This document shows, piece by piece, positions 1-5,872 of a stretch of DNA of 5,888 nucleotides. The position numbers and the translations under genes are program-made. Location of the stretch: assembly GCA_015486445.1 (NCBI GenBank), contig WFRT01000026.1, forward strand, positions 1 through 5,888. Reading direction: 5' to 3'. This stretch comes from Pseudomonadota bacterium. Its GTDB lineage: Bacteria > Desulfobacterota > Anaeroferrophillalia > Anaeroferrophillales > Tharpellaceae. Position 1 is the stretch's first letter. Every line of letters begins with the position of its first letter. Below the pieces are notes generated by a model. It was given only the letters and a program-made list of their open reading frames with translations. It searched no databases and was not told the origin of the DNA.

Positions 1-58
1 GGTTGTAGTTGTCACGCTCCTGGCGCTGGCGGGATTTCAGGTAGGAATAGGTCAACAT
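1..58 (-). CDS. Possible N-terminal fragment of an unrecognised gene, cut by the left edge
   Basis: The minus strand is open from an ATG at 58-56 to the window edge and would encode 19 residues beginning MLTYSYLKSRQ, rich in Arg, Gln and Tyr. The ATG lies 30 nt after the stop of the AspT-type transporter and in the same frame, so the two could be co-transcribed. No strong Shine-Dalgarno is visible; the nearest purine stretch (GGGAAA) is about 15 nt upstream. I do not recognise the product. The frame is open right back to the transporter's TAG, so a chance open frame, or a different start further upstream in that frame, cannot be excluded. Confidence 0.35.
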   Translation of the reverse strand, partial: MLTYSYLKSRQRQERDNYN

Positions 59-88
59 CTTCGATGCCGATTTCCCGTAGGCGGCCGC

Positions 89-1750
89 CTAGAAAAACAA
101 AATCACACTGCCGGCGATGGTCAACAGAACGTTGGCGAAGGCGTAGGCGCCGGTGTAGCCCAGGGCCGGGACCGGGCTCTTGGCCTCGGCGGTCACCACG
201 CTCAGAGAGGCCCCGCTGGTCATCGACCCGGTGATCGCCCCGAGCAGCAGGACGGCGGGAATCTTTAAGATCCTGCGGCCGAAAATGTAGCCTACGGCGA
301 CCGGGGCGGTGGTGACGACGATACCGATCAGGAGAAGCTTGGGACCCGCCTGGATGAAGGTTTCGACGATGTCGCCGCCGGCCCGCAGACCGACCCCGGC
401 CATAAAAATCAAAAGCCCGAACTCCATGAAAATCCAGCGGGCGGCGTCGGGCAGGCGGCCGAAAGTGGGTCGCACGGAACGCAGAAAACCGATCACCAGG
501 CCCGAGGTCAGCAGGCCGCCAGCCGACCCCAGACCGATCGAAACCCCGCCGACCTTGACCGAAAAAAGCCCCAGGACCGAACCCGCGGCAATCCCCAGGG
601 CAAAGGTCAGCATATCGGTTTCGGCCACGTCGCGATCGATCACCCCGAGTTTCGCACCGAGCAGGTCGATGTGGTCGGCCGGGCCGGTAACGGTCAGGAT
701 GTCACCTTTCTTCAAGGTCAACTCGGGAGAAAGCCGCAGGGGGATGCGCATTCTCTTGATCCCGGTCAGCAGGACACCGAAACTGGTGGCAAGGTTGAGT
801 TCACCCAGCTTTTTCCCCACCACATCCTTGTTGGTAACAATGATCTGGGCTGTGTCACTCATCTTCCGGGTACACTTCTGGGCCGTGATCTCCTCTCCCA
901 TGGCCTTGATTTCATCGGTGAAACAGGTAATCTCGCCAAGAATGGTGACAACATCACCCAGTTTCAGGGTGTCTTCGGGGGAGAACTCGACAATCTCCCC
1001 GTCCCTCTCAACCCGGGTCACGGCAAAACCGTCCCAGTAGCGTTGTTTCAGTTCGGTGGCCGGAATCCTGGTGAAATCTTCGTTGGTGACCTGATAGACC
1101 CGGATCTCCACCGGCGAGGGAGTAATGTTTTCGACCTTGCTCCCCTGGCCTTCGATCTTCCTGGCCTCGGCGGCCAGGTCGATCCCCAGGACCCCCGGCA
1201 TCAACTTGATGATGGCGATCAGGCCGGCAAGACCAAAAATATAGGTAATGGCGTAGCCGGTGGTGATATTGCCGATGACCGCGTCCGGGCTGACCCCGGC
1301 CGGCGGCACCATGTTGCCGGAGCGAATCGCCTCCTGGGCCGCGGCCAGGGTCGGCGAACTGGTCAGACCCCCGGCCAGGATGCCGGCCGCGGTTCCCGGC
1401 GGCAGGTCGAAAAGCTTGGTCGCCACGACCGCCAGGCCGAAACCGGTGGCCGCAATGACGAGGGCAAGAAAAAAGTATTTGACTCCGTCTTCCATGAGCA
1501 CGTCGAAAAACCGGGGCCCGGCCTGGTAGCCGACCGAAAAGATAAACAGGGCGAAACCAACCGATTGAGCGCCGGGCGACATCTTGAAACCGAAATGGCC
1601 GAAAAAGAGCCCGGCAAACAAAACCCCGGCTACCGAGCCCAGGGAAAAGCCTTTAATCTTGAGACCACCGATCAGGTAACCGATGCCGAGAATCAAAAAC
1701 AGGGTCAGGACCGGCTGCTTCTGGAGCAGGTGAAAAAGCTGGGAGGACAT
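89..1750 (-). CDS. AspT/YidE-type membrane transporter with two TrkA-C domains
   Basis: A 553-residue inner-membrane protein of the aspartate:alanine exchanger (AAE) family, close in length to E. coli YidE and YbjL. The layout is the family's: an N-terminal membrane block (about residues 13-185), a soluble middle with two tandem TrkA-C/RCK-C-like domains (about 215-288 and 298-372, each with a xLKxGD turn, L264-D266 and L346-D350), and a second membrane block (about 378-553). Each membrane half carries a matching Gly/Thr/Ser-rich motif, GGLTSSPTLAAA at 127-138 and GAITGSMTSGASL at 504-516, consistent with an internal duplication. Known members exchange amino or dicarboxylic acids; the substrate here cannot be read from sequence. 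The start is set at 1750 because AAGGAG sits 6 nt before this ATG and the first helix begins soon after. The frame stays open 81 more codons upstream, but that part is low-complexity Arg/Pro-rich and contains the likely promoter, so it is taken as leader. The gene is divergent from pstS. Confidence 0.88.
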   Translation of the reverse strand: MSSQLFHLLQKQPVLTLFLILGIGYLIGGLKIKGFSLGSVAGVLFAGLFFGHFGFKMSPGAQSVGFALFIFSVGYQAGPRFFDVLMEDGVKYFFLALVIAATGFGLAVVATKLFDLPPGTAAGILAGGLTSSPTLAAAQEAIRSGNMVPPAGVSPDAVIGNITTGYAITYIFGLAGLIAIIKLMPGVLGIDLAAEARKIEGQGSKVENITPSPVEIRVYQVTNEDFTRIPATELKQRYWDGFAVTRVERDGEIVEFSPEDTLKLGDVVTILGEITCFTDEIKAMGEEITAQKCTRKMSDTAQIIVTNKDVVGKKLGELNLATSFGVLLTGIKRMRIPLRLSPELTLKKGDILTVTGPADHIDLLGAKLGVIDRDVAETDMLTFALGIAAGSVLGLFSVKVGGVSIGLGSAGGLLTSGLVIGFLRSVRPTFGRLPDAARWIFMEFGLLIFMAGVGLRAGGDIVETFIQAGPKLLLIGIVVTTAPVAVGYIFGRRILKIPAVLLLGAITGSMTSGASLSVVTAEAKSPVPALGYTGAYAFANVLLTIAGSVILFF

Positions 1751-1756
1751 TTGCAA

Positions 1757-1762
1757 CTCCTT
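1757..1762 (-). promoter_or_regulatory. Shine-Dalgarno of the AspT-type transporter
   Basis: The minus strand reads AAGGAG here, with a 6-nt spacer (TTGCAA) to the ATG at 1750-1748. This is near-ideal spacing and decides the start codon against the ATG at 1993, where the frame first opens. Confidence 0.8.
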
Positions 1763-1776
1763 TTCCGTAGGGTTGG

Positions 1777-1873
1777 AAAAACTTGAAAATCGGCGGTCGG
1801 CCCGCCGGCAGGACGGACGAAGGACCGGGGATAGATAATACCGGAGGAGAAAAGCAGCGGCCCGGCAAGCTGC
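1777..1873 (-). promoter_or_regulatory. Structured leader, possible attenuator, of the AspT-type transporter
   Basis: In the predicted leader RNA (minus strand) two hairpins are each followed by U-rich sequence. The first pairs GCAGC (1873-1869) with GCUGC (1858-1854) across a 10-nt loop and is followed by UUUUC. The second pairs CGGCGG (1807-1802) with CCGCCG (1796-1791) across a 5-nt GCCGA loop and is followed by AUUUUCAAGUUUUU (1790-1777). Both look like weak intrinsic terminators lying before the start codon. I recognise no named riboswitch class. In GC-rich DNA such short stems arise by chance, so this is a candidate only. Confidence 0.3.
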
Positions 1874-1886
1874 GGGGCTTTTACAT

Positions 1887-1915
1887 ATTTTAGCATATCG
1901 GGTGCCATCATGCAA
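1887..1915 (-). promoter_or_regulatory. Sigma70-like promoter for the AspT-type transporter
   Basis: The minus strand shows a -35 box TTGCAT (1915-1910) and a -10 box TAAAAT (1892-1887) separated by exactly 17 nt. Each box matches the consensus at 5 of 6 positions. Transcription would begin near 1880, giving a leader of about 130 nt before the ATG at 1750. The AT-rich patch stands out in otherwise GC-rich intergenic DNA. Confidence 0.6.
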
Positions 1916-2000
1916 ACCGGCCGGCAACCCTTCCCCTCCTTTCTCCCGACGGGGATTATCTTTTTCGATAGCCGGCGGCTTTCTCATCGACAAATCCGAT

Positions 2001-2030
2001 TAGACTTGCGGGCCGGCCGCGTGTTATTTT
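2001..2030 (+). promoter_or_regulatory. Weak candidate promoter for the pst operon
   Basis: TAGACT (2001-2006) and TATTTT (2025-2030) are separated by 18 nt; each matches the sigma70 consensus at 4 of 6 positions. Transcription would begin near 2037. The weak boxes would suit a promoter that needs an activator, as pst promoters often do, but no clear tandem CTGTCAT-type Pho box lies at the expected place over the -35 region. Confidence 0.25.
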
Positions 2031-2040
2031 AAGGGTTGTT

Positions 2041-2090
2041 CTGAAAATCTCGCCACGCCGGCGAAAACCGGTGAAAAACCCTGAATAATC
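2041..2090 (+). repeat. Phased GAAAA decamer repeats upstream of pstS
   Basis: Related decamers fall in one 10-bp register: CTGAAAATCT (2041), GCGAAAACCG (2061), GTGAAAAACC (2071) and CTGAATAATC (2081), with an unrelated decamer at 2051. The A-tracts are therefore spaced by one or two helical turns, just before the pstS ribosome site. They could be direct half-sites for a regulator, a bend, or an unstructured A-rich leader. A short stem CCGG-CGAAAA-CCGG (2058-2071) overlaps them. Confidence 0.35.
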
Positions 2091-2104
2091 GAGGCTCAAG
2101 AATC

Positions 2105-2953
2105 ATGAAAAAGATCATCGCCAAGCTGAAAATGCCGGCCGTCTTCGGCCTGGCCCTCGGCCTGCTGTTCTGCGCTGCCGGGGCCCGGGCCGACGCCCTG
2201 GCGCCTTTCAAAGGGGAAAAGGGAACAATCAAGATTTCCGGGGGCACGGCCCATATTCCGGTGATGAAGGAGATGGCGAAACGGATCATGCGCTTCAATC
2301 CAAAGATCCGAATCAGCCTTGCCGGGGGCGGTTCGGGGGTCGGCATCAGGCAGGTGGGCGAAGGGCTTGTAAACATCGGCAACTCGGGCCGGCGGCCGAC
2401 CGCCAACGAGATCGAAAAATACCATCTCAGCCTTTTTCGCTGGGCCGTGGACGGGGTAGCCGTGGCCGTCAACCCGAAAAACCCGGTCCGCGACCTAAGC
2501 AAAAGCCAGCTCAAAAAGATCTTCTCCGGCCAGATCGAAAATTGGAAGGAGCTGGGCGGAGAAGACCGCTCCATCAACCTCTACACCCGGGACAAGGCCA
2601 GCGGCACCCGAGCGGTTTTCTGGAAAAAAGCCCTGGACAAGGGTGAAATCAGCCCCCGGGCGAATTTTGTGCCCTCCAACGGGGCGATGAAATCGGCGAT
2701 CGCCACCGATCCCGGCGGCATCGGCTACCTGTCGGCGGGAAACCTGGATAAAAGTGTTGCCGCGGTGGCGATCGAGGGAGTCGAACCCTCGCTTAAAAAC
2801 ATCAAAAGCGGGGTCTACAAAATCAGCCGGAGCCTGTTCAGCAACACGAAAGGTACGCCCGGCGGCCTGACGAAGAAATTCATCGATTACCTCTACTCCC
2901 CTGCAGGACAACGGCTGATCGCTGAAAAAGGCTTCATCCCGGTAGCACGATGA
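2105..2953 (+). CDS. pstS: PstS-type phosphate ABC transporter substrate-binding protein
   Basis: A 282-residue periplasmic binding protein. Residues 1-29 form a Sec signal peptide: a Lys-rich start, a hydrophobic core around 11-26 and an ARA/DA cleavage site after residue 29. The LLFC sequence at 20-23 is not a good lipobox, so a soluble protein is favoured. The oxyanion-site signatures of PstS are present in order: GGT (46-48), GGGSG (74-78), and R162 with SGT (166-168). The final conserved segment FIDYLYSPAGQ (259-269) is typical of short PstS proteins. The usual DIG aspartate, which in E. coli PstS (Asp56) accepts the phosphate proton, is N90 here (codon AAC, 2372-2374). The start has GAGG at 2091-2094, 10 nt upstream. 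The stop overlaps the pstC start by 4 nt. The fold and family are sure; the substrate, phosphate or another tetrahedral oxyanion, is less so. Confidence 0.9.
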   Translation: MKKIIAKLKMPAVFGLALGLLFCAAGARADALAPFKGEKGTIKISGGTAHIPVMKEMAKRIMRFNPKIRISLAGGGSGVGIRQVGEGLVNIGNSGRRPTANEIEKYHLSLFRWAVDGVAVAVNPKNPVRDLSKSQLKKIFSGQIENWKELGGEDRSINLYTRDKASGTRAVFWKKALDKGEISPRANFVPSNGAMKSAIATDPGGIGYLSAGNLDKSVAAVAIEGVEPSLKNIKSGVYKISRSLFSNTKGTPGGLTKKFIDYLYSPAGQRLIAEKGFIPVAR

Positions 2954-3807
2954 AGCCCGCCCCGGCAGCCGAAAAACTCTTTTTCGGCGCCGCCCTGTTC
3001 AGTGCCTCGATCAGCCTTTTCATCCTGCTGTTCATGGTCGTCCTCGGCCTGCCGCTCTTCAAGGACGGATTTTTCCTCCGCCTGTTTACCGACCCCTGGC
3101 GGCCGGACCACGGGCTTTACGGAATTTCGGCGATGATCGCCGGCACCCTGGGCGTCTCCTTCCTGGCCCTGGTCCTGGCCCTGCCACTGAGCCTGGGCTG
3201 CGCCATCCTGATCAGCATCATCAGACCGCCGGTCTTCGGCCGCCTGCTGGAAAAAACGGTCCAGTTCATGACCGGGATTCCGACCGTGGTTTTAGGTTTT
3301 GTCGGCGTGTTCCTGCTGGTGCCGTTCATCCGAGAGCAGTTCGGCCACGGTTCGGGCCGCTGTCTGCTGACCGCCGCCCTGGTGCTGGCGGTACTCATCG
3401 CCCCGACCATGATCCTTTTCTTCTGCGACAGCTTCTCCCGGATTCCCGCCTCCTGGCTCAGGGCCGCCGACGCCCTGGGCTGCACGCCGATGGAGAAATT
3501 CCGCCACGTCATCCTGCCCAACTCGCTGCAGGGACTGGCCGGCGGCACCATTCTCGCGATGGGCCGGGCCGTCGGCGACACCATGATCGCCCTGATGCTG
3601 GCCGGCAACGCGGTCGCCGCGCCCCACGCGCTGCTCGATCCGGCCCGGACCCTGACCGCTCACATCGCCCTGGTGGTGGCGGCCGATTTCGACAGCCTGG
3701 AATTCAAGATTATCTTCGCCTGCGGTCTTCTTCTCTACGCCATCACCCTGGCCATGACGCTGCTGATCCGCGGCCTTGACCGCGGCAACGGAGGGCGGAC
3801 ATGGTAA
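2950..3807 (+). CDS. pstC: PstC-type phosphate ABC transporter permease
   Basis: A 285-residue inner-membrane permease of the MetI/BPD type with about six membrane segments (roughly 11-34, 61-90, 108-128, 137-158, 194-219, 250-273). PstC landmarks are the MTGIPTVVLGFVGVF stretch (107-121), the cytoplasmic EAA loop ADALGCTPMEKFRHVILP (173-190) that contacts the ATPase, and GRAVGDTM (205-212) followed by LAGN. In most PstC proteins the last motif is GRALGETM; here Glu is Asp (D210), while the Arg is kept (R206). The ATG overlaps the pstS stop as ATGA. The nearest purine run, AAAAAGG at 2925-2931, is too far to serve well, so translation is probably coupled to pstS. It would pair with PstA to form the channel. 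Confidence 0.88.
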   Translation: MKPAPAAEKLFFGAALFSASISLFILLFMVVLGLPLFKDGFFLRLFTDPWRPDHGLYGISAMIAGTLGVSFLALVLALPLSLGCAILISIIRPPVFGRLLEKTVQFMTGIPTVVLGFVGVFLLVPFIREQFGHGSGRCLLTAALVLAVLIAPTMILFFCDSFSRIPASWLRAADALGCTPMEKFRHVILPNSLQGLAGGTILAMGRAVGDTMIALMLAGNAVAAPHALLDPARTLTAHIALVVAADFDSLEFKIIFACGLLLYAITLAMTLLIRGLDRGNGGRTW

Positions 3808-4685
3808 GAGCCCCCAGGCTGCGGGACCGGGCCCTCATCGCCTTTTCCTGGTTTTCGGGTCTCGGGCTGCTGGCAATCTTTGCTGTGGTTATCGGTTTCC
3901 TGCTGGCCCGGGGCTGGTCGAGCCTGCGGCCGGAGCTGATTTTCGGCGACACCCCGCCCGTCCAGGCCCTGCTTTTCCGGCAACAGGTCTTCGACGGCCT
4001 TTTTCCGGCCATCATCGGCACCCTCTCCCTGGTCCTGCTGGCGATGACCATCGCCGTACCCCTGGGGCTTGCCGCCGGGATCTACATGGCTGAATACTGT
4101 CGGGGGAGCGCCAGGCGGCTGGGCCTTTTTTTCGACATCCTGGCCGGGGTTCCTTCCATCGTCATCGGCCTTTTCGGGCTTTCGCTGACCATCTTCCTGC
4201 ACCGCCACTTTTTCGGCCGGCTCTACCCCTGCCTGCTGGTCTCCGCCCTGGCCCTGGCCTTCCTGGTGCTGCCCTACCTGATCAGGAGCACCCAGACGGC
4301 CCTCGAAGAGATTCCCCGGACGGTCAGGTTGAGCGCCCCGGCGCTGGGCGCCAGCCGCCTGCAGAACATTTTCCTGGTTCTCCTGCCCCGCTCACTGAAG
4401 GGCATCAGCAGCGGCATTCTCCTGGCCACCGGCCGCTGCGCCGAAGATACCGCGGTAATCATGCTTACCGGGGTCGTGGCCAGCGCCGGCATACCCCGCT
4501 CGCTGCTCGGCAGCTACGAGGCCCTGCCCTTTTACATCTACTACATCTCCTCCCAGTACGGCAGCCGGCAGGAGCTGCAGAACGGCTTCGGAGCGGCCGT
4601 CATCCTGTTGTTTGTCTGCGCCCTGCTGTTTACCGCCGCCCTGGTTGTCCGACACCGACTGGCGAAAAGATTCTTTCACCGGTGA
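3801..4685 (+). CDS. pstA: PstA-type phosphate ABC transporter permease
   Basis: A 294-residue inner-membrane permease, partner of PstC. It has about six membrane segments (roughly 11-37, 68-98, 115-134, 141-162, 203-228, 263-283). PstA features are LFPAIIGTL (67-75), PLGLAAGIYMAEY (87-99), the AGVPSIVIGLFGL stretch (115-127) and the EAA loop APALGASRLQNIFLVLLP (179-196). The following motif is GRCAEDTA (211-218) where PstA normally has GRAIGETA: the Gly is replaced by Glu (E215) and the Glu by Asp (D216), with R212 kept. The ATG lies inside the end of pstC (7-nt overlap) and has a strong GGAGGG (3790-3795) 5 nt upstream, so it can be initiated on its own as well as by coupling. Confidence 0.88.
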   Translation: MVRAPRLRDRALIAFSWFSGLGLLAIFAVVIGFLLARGWSSLRPELIFGDTPPVQALLFRQQVFDGLFPAIIGTLSLVLLAMTIAVPLGLAAGIYMAEYCRGSARRLGLFFDILAGVPSIVIGLFGLSLTIFLHRHFFGRLYPCLLVSALALAFLVLPYLIRSTQTALEEIPRTVRLSAPALGASRLQNIFLVLLPRSLKGISSGILLATGRCAEDTAVIMLTGVVASAGIPRSLLGSYEALPFYIYYISSQYGSRQELQNGFGAAVILLFVCALLFTAALVVRHRLAKRFFHR

Positions 4686-4692
4686 TCCCGCG

Positions 4693-4723
4693 GGTTGCCC
4701 GGGCACGACGCCCGCCGGGAACC
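4693..4723 (+). other. Intercistronic GC hairpin between pstA and pstB
   Basis: In the 70-nt pstA-pstB gap, GGTT-g-CCCGG (4693-4702) can pair with CCGGG-AACC (4715-4723) over a 12-nt loop; a competing stem GGGC/GCCC (4701-4704 with 4710-4713) is also possible. No U-tract follows, so it is not an intrinsic terminator. It may stabilise or process the transcript and so set the level of the ATPase relative to the permeases. This is the only spaced junction in the operon. Confidence 0.35.
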
Positions 4724-4755
4724 ATTCAATGCCGGTCATGCAACTGTAAAGGTTT

Positions 4756-5466
4756 ATGGAAACAGAAGATAAAATCATCATCAAAGAGCTCTCCTTTGCC
4801 TACCGCCGCCGGCCGGTATTGGACCGGGTTGCGGCCGCCATTCCCGCAAGCATGATTACCGCCATAGTCGGTCCTTCCGGCCAGGGCAAATCGACCCTGC
4901 TGATGACCTTGAACCGCCTCTGGGAGGAGATCCCCGGGGCCCAAGCCAGCGGCAGCATCAAAATCAGGTTCAACCGGGACTGGATCGAAATCAACTCCCC
5001 GAAGGTCGACCCGCCCTGGCTCAGGGCCCGGGTGGGCATGGTTTTCCAGGCTCCCAACCCGCTGCCGGCCAGCATCTACAAGAACATGGCTTTCCCGTTG
5101 AAAATAGCCGGGGTCAAAAACCGAAAGGAAGTCGATGAAAGGGTGGAAAAGGCCCTGCGGCAGGCCTTTCTCTGGACCGAGGTAAAAGACCGGCTGACCG
5201 ACGACGCCAGAACCCTTTCCGGCGGGCAGCAGCAGCGTTTGTGCATCGCCCGGGCCCTGATTCTCGAACCCGAGATTCTCCTGCTCGACGAACCGACCTC
5301 ATCCCTCGACGCCGAAGCCGGGGCGGTGATTGAAGATTTGCTCAGCGAATTGAAAAGCGATTGTACCCTGGTAATGGTCTCGCACTACCAGGAACAGGTC
5401 CGGCGGATCGCCGACCGGGTATTCAGGCTGGAAAACGGAATCCTCAAACCCGCCGACATGCCATAG
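4756..5466 (+). CDS. pstB: PstB-type phosphate ABC transporter ATPase
   Basis: A 236-residue cytoplasmic ABC ATPase that would dimerise under PstC/PstA and power import. All nucleotide-binding elements are intact: Walker A GPSGQGKST (39-47, K45), Q-loop Q98 in VFQAPNPLP, signature LSGGQQQR (154-161), Walker B ILLLDEP (174-180, E179 as catalytic base), D-loop SSLD (182-185) and H-loop H210. The sequences VGMVFQ-x-PNP-x-P-x-SIY and LSGGQQQRLCIARAL are those of PstB rather than of other import ATPases. It is somewhat shorter than the common 250-260 residues, and its C-terminus (HYQEQVRRIADRVFRLENG) departs from the usual HNMQQA pattern. An in-frame TAA at 4747-4749 excludes a start further upstream. 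The AAAGG (4748-4752) is only 3 nt from the ATG, which suggests modest initiation. No phoU follows. Confidence 0.9.
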   Translation: METEDKIIIKELSFAYRRRPVLDRVAAAIPASMITAIVGPSGQGKSTLLMTLNRLWEEIPGAQASGSIKIRFNRDWIEINSPKVDPPWLRARVGMVFQAPNPLPASIYKNMAFPLKIAGVKNRKEVDERVEKALRQAFLWTEVKDRLTDDARTLSGGQQQRLCIARALILEPEILLLDEPTSSLDAEAGAVIEDLLSELKSDCTLVMVSHYQEQVRRIADRVFRLENGILKPADMP

Positions 5467-5474
5467 GCGACCCG

Positions 5475-5521
5475 GGCCCCGCGGCCGGGGCCGGAACCGG
5501 TAACCATGGCGGCCCTTTTTT
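5475..5521 (+). terminator. Candidate intrinsic terminator of the pst operon
   Basis: GGGCCG (5488-5493) can pair with CGGCCC (5510-5515), followed at once by six T (5516-5521). The 16-nt loop may hold a smaller fold. A stronger competing hairpin, GGCCCCG-CGGC-CGGGGCC (5475-5492), shares part of the stem and has no T-tract directly after it. The site starts 8 nt after pstB and ends at the stop of the convergent gene. It looks one-directional: the minus strand has no T-tract after the hairpins. Confidence 0.5.
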
Positions 5522-5872
5522 AAAAACCGTCGCCGCCCTCTTTTACCCTGACCAACTTTCCCTTTTTAACCTGGAAGATAGCCGTTTTCCGGATTGTCGG
5601 CGGGTCGGAATACGGCGCTTCCGGGGCCCGGTCGAGATAGGTTACGAGAATGCGGCCGGAAGGGGCGACGGCAAGGGTAACAAGCCGGATGCGGTCTCCA
5701 AGCGGAACCCGGTCGGTATTTTCCAGGCGGCCGGCCCGGTTGAGCACCAGGTTTAAGAGGCGAAAATTGCCCGAGCCGCCGTAGTTTTCCAGGGTGACCA
5801 CGACCCCGTCGCCAAGCCCGTCGCGGTTGAAGTCGAAAACCGCCGTGGCCAGTACCCGGATATCGAGATGGT
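5520..5872 (-). CDS. C-terminal fragment of a DxNxDGxxD-loop protein, cut by the right edge
   Basis: The frame runs open from the right edge to a TAA at 5522-5520, giving about 117 residues. It is read here to 5872, since the bases beyond match sequencing adapter. Near the start of the fragment is DFNRDGLGD, which fits the Ca-binding DxNxDGxxD loop of FG-GAP/VCBS-like repeats. It is followed by the sequence VVVTLENYGGSGNFRLLNLV, then a beta-rich region with GDRIRLVTLAV, and an end rich in Lys. This resembles the C-terminus of small predicted secreted or lipoprotein-like proteins from delta-type proteobacteria, as I remember them; the function is unknown and the signal peptide would lie outside the window. 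A GTG at 5801-5799 could act as a start, but the frame and the loop motif continue upstream of it, so it is probably internal. The gene is convergent with pstB. Confidence 0.65.

Noticed and set aside
81..88. NotI-like palindrome GCGGCCGC after the transporter stop
   Set aside because: Expected by chance in GC-rich DNA. No T-tract follows on the minus strand, so it is not a terminator, and there is no sign of vector sequence around it.
671..1786. Long plus-strand open frame (371 codons) opposite the transporter
   Set aside because: It is antisense to a well-supported membrane protein, its translation is Gly/Gln/Asp-rich without a domain, and its openness follows from GC-rich third positions on the other strand.
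1751..1993. N-terminal extension of the AspT-type transporter by 81 residues
   Set aside because: The frame is open, but the extension is Arg/Pro-rich without a domain, contains the best promoter of the region, and the ATG at 1750 has a well-spaced AAGGAG. Homologues are near 553 residues.
2001..2050. Pho box of the tandem CTGTCAT type upstream of pstS
   Set aside because: GTGTTAT (2021-2027) matches one half-site at 5 of 7 positions, but nothing resembling a second half-site follows at the 11-bp spacing.
5520..5801. Complete small 93-residue protein starting at GTG 5801
   Set aside because: The same frame continues upstream through a DFNRDGLGD loop to the contig edge, so the GTG is probably an internal valine codon.
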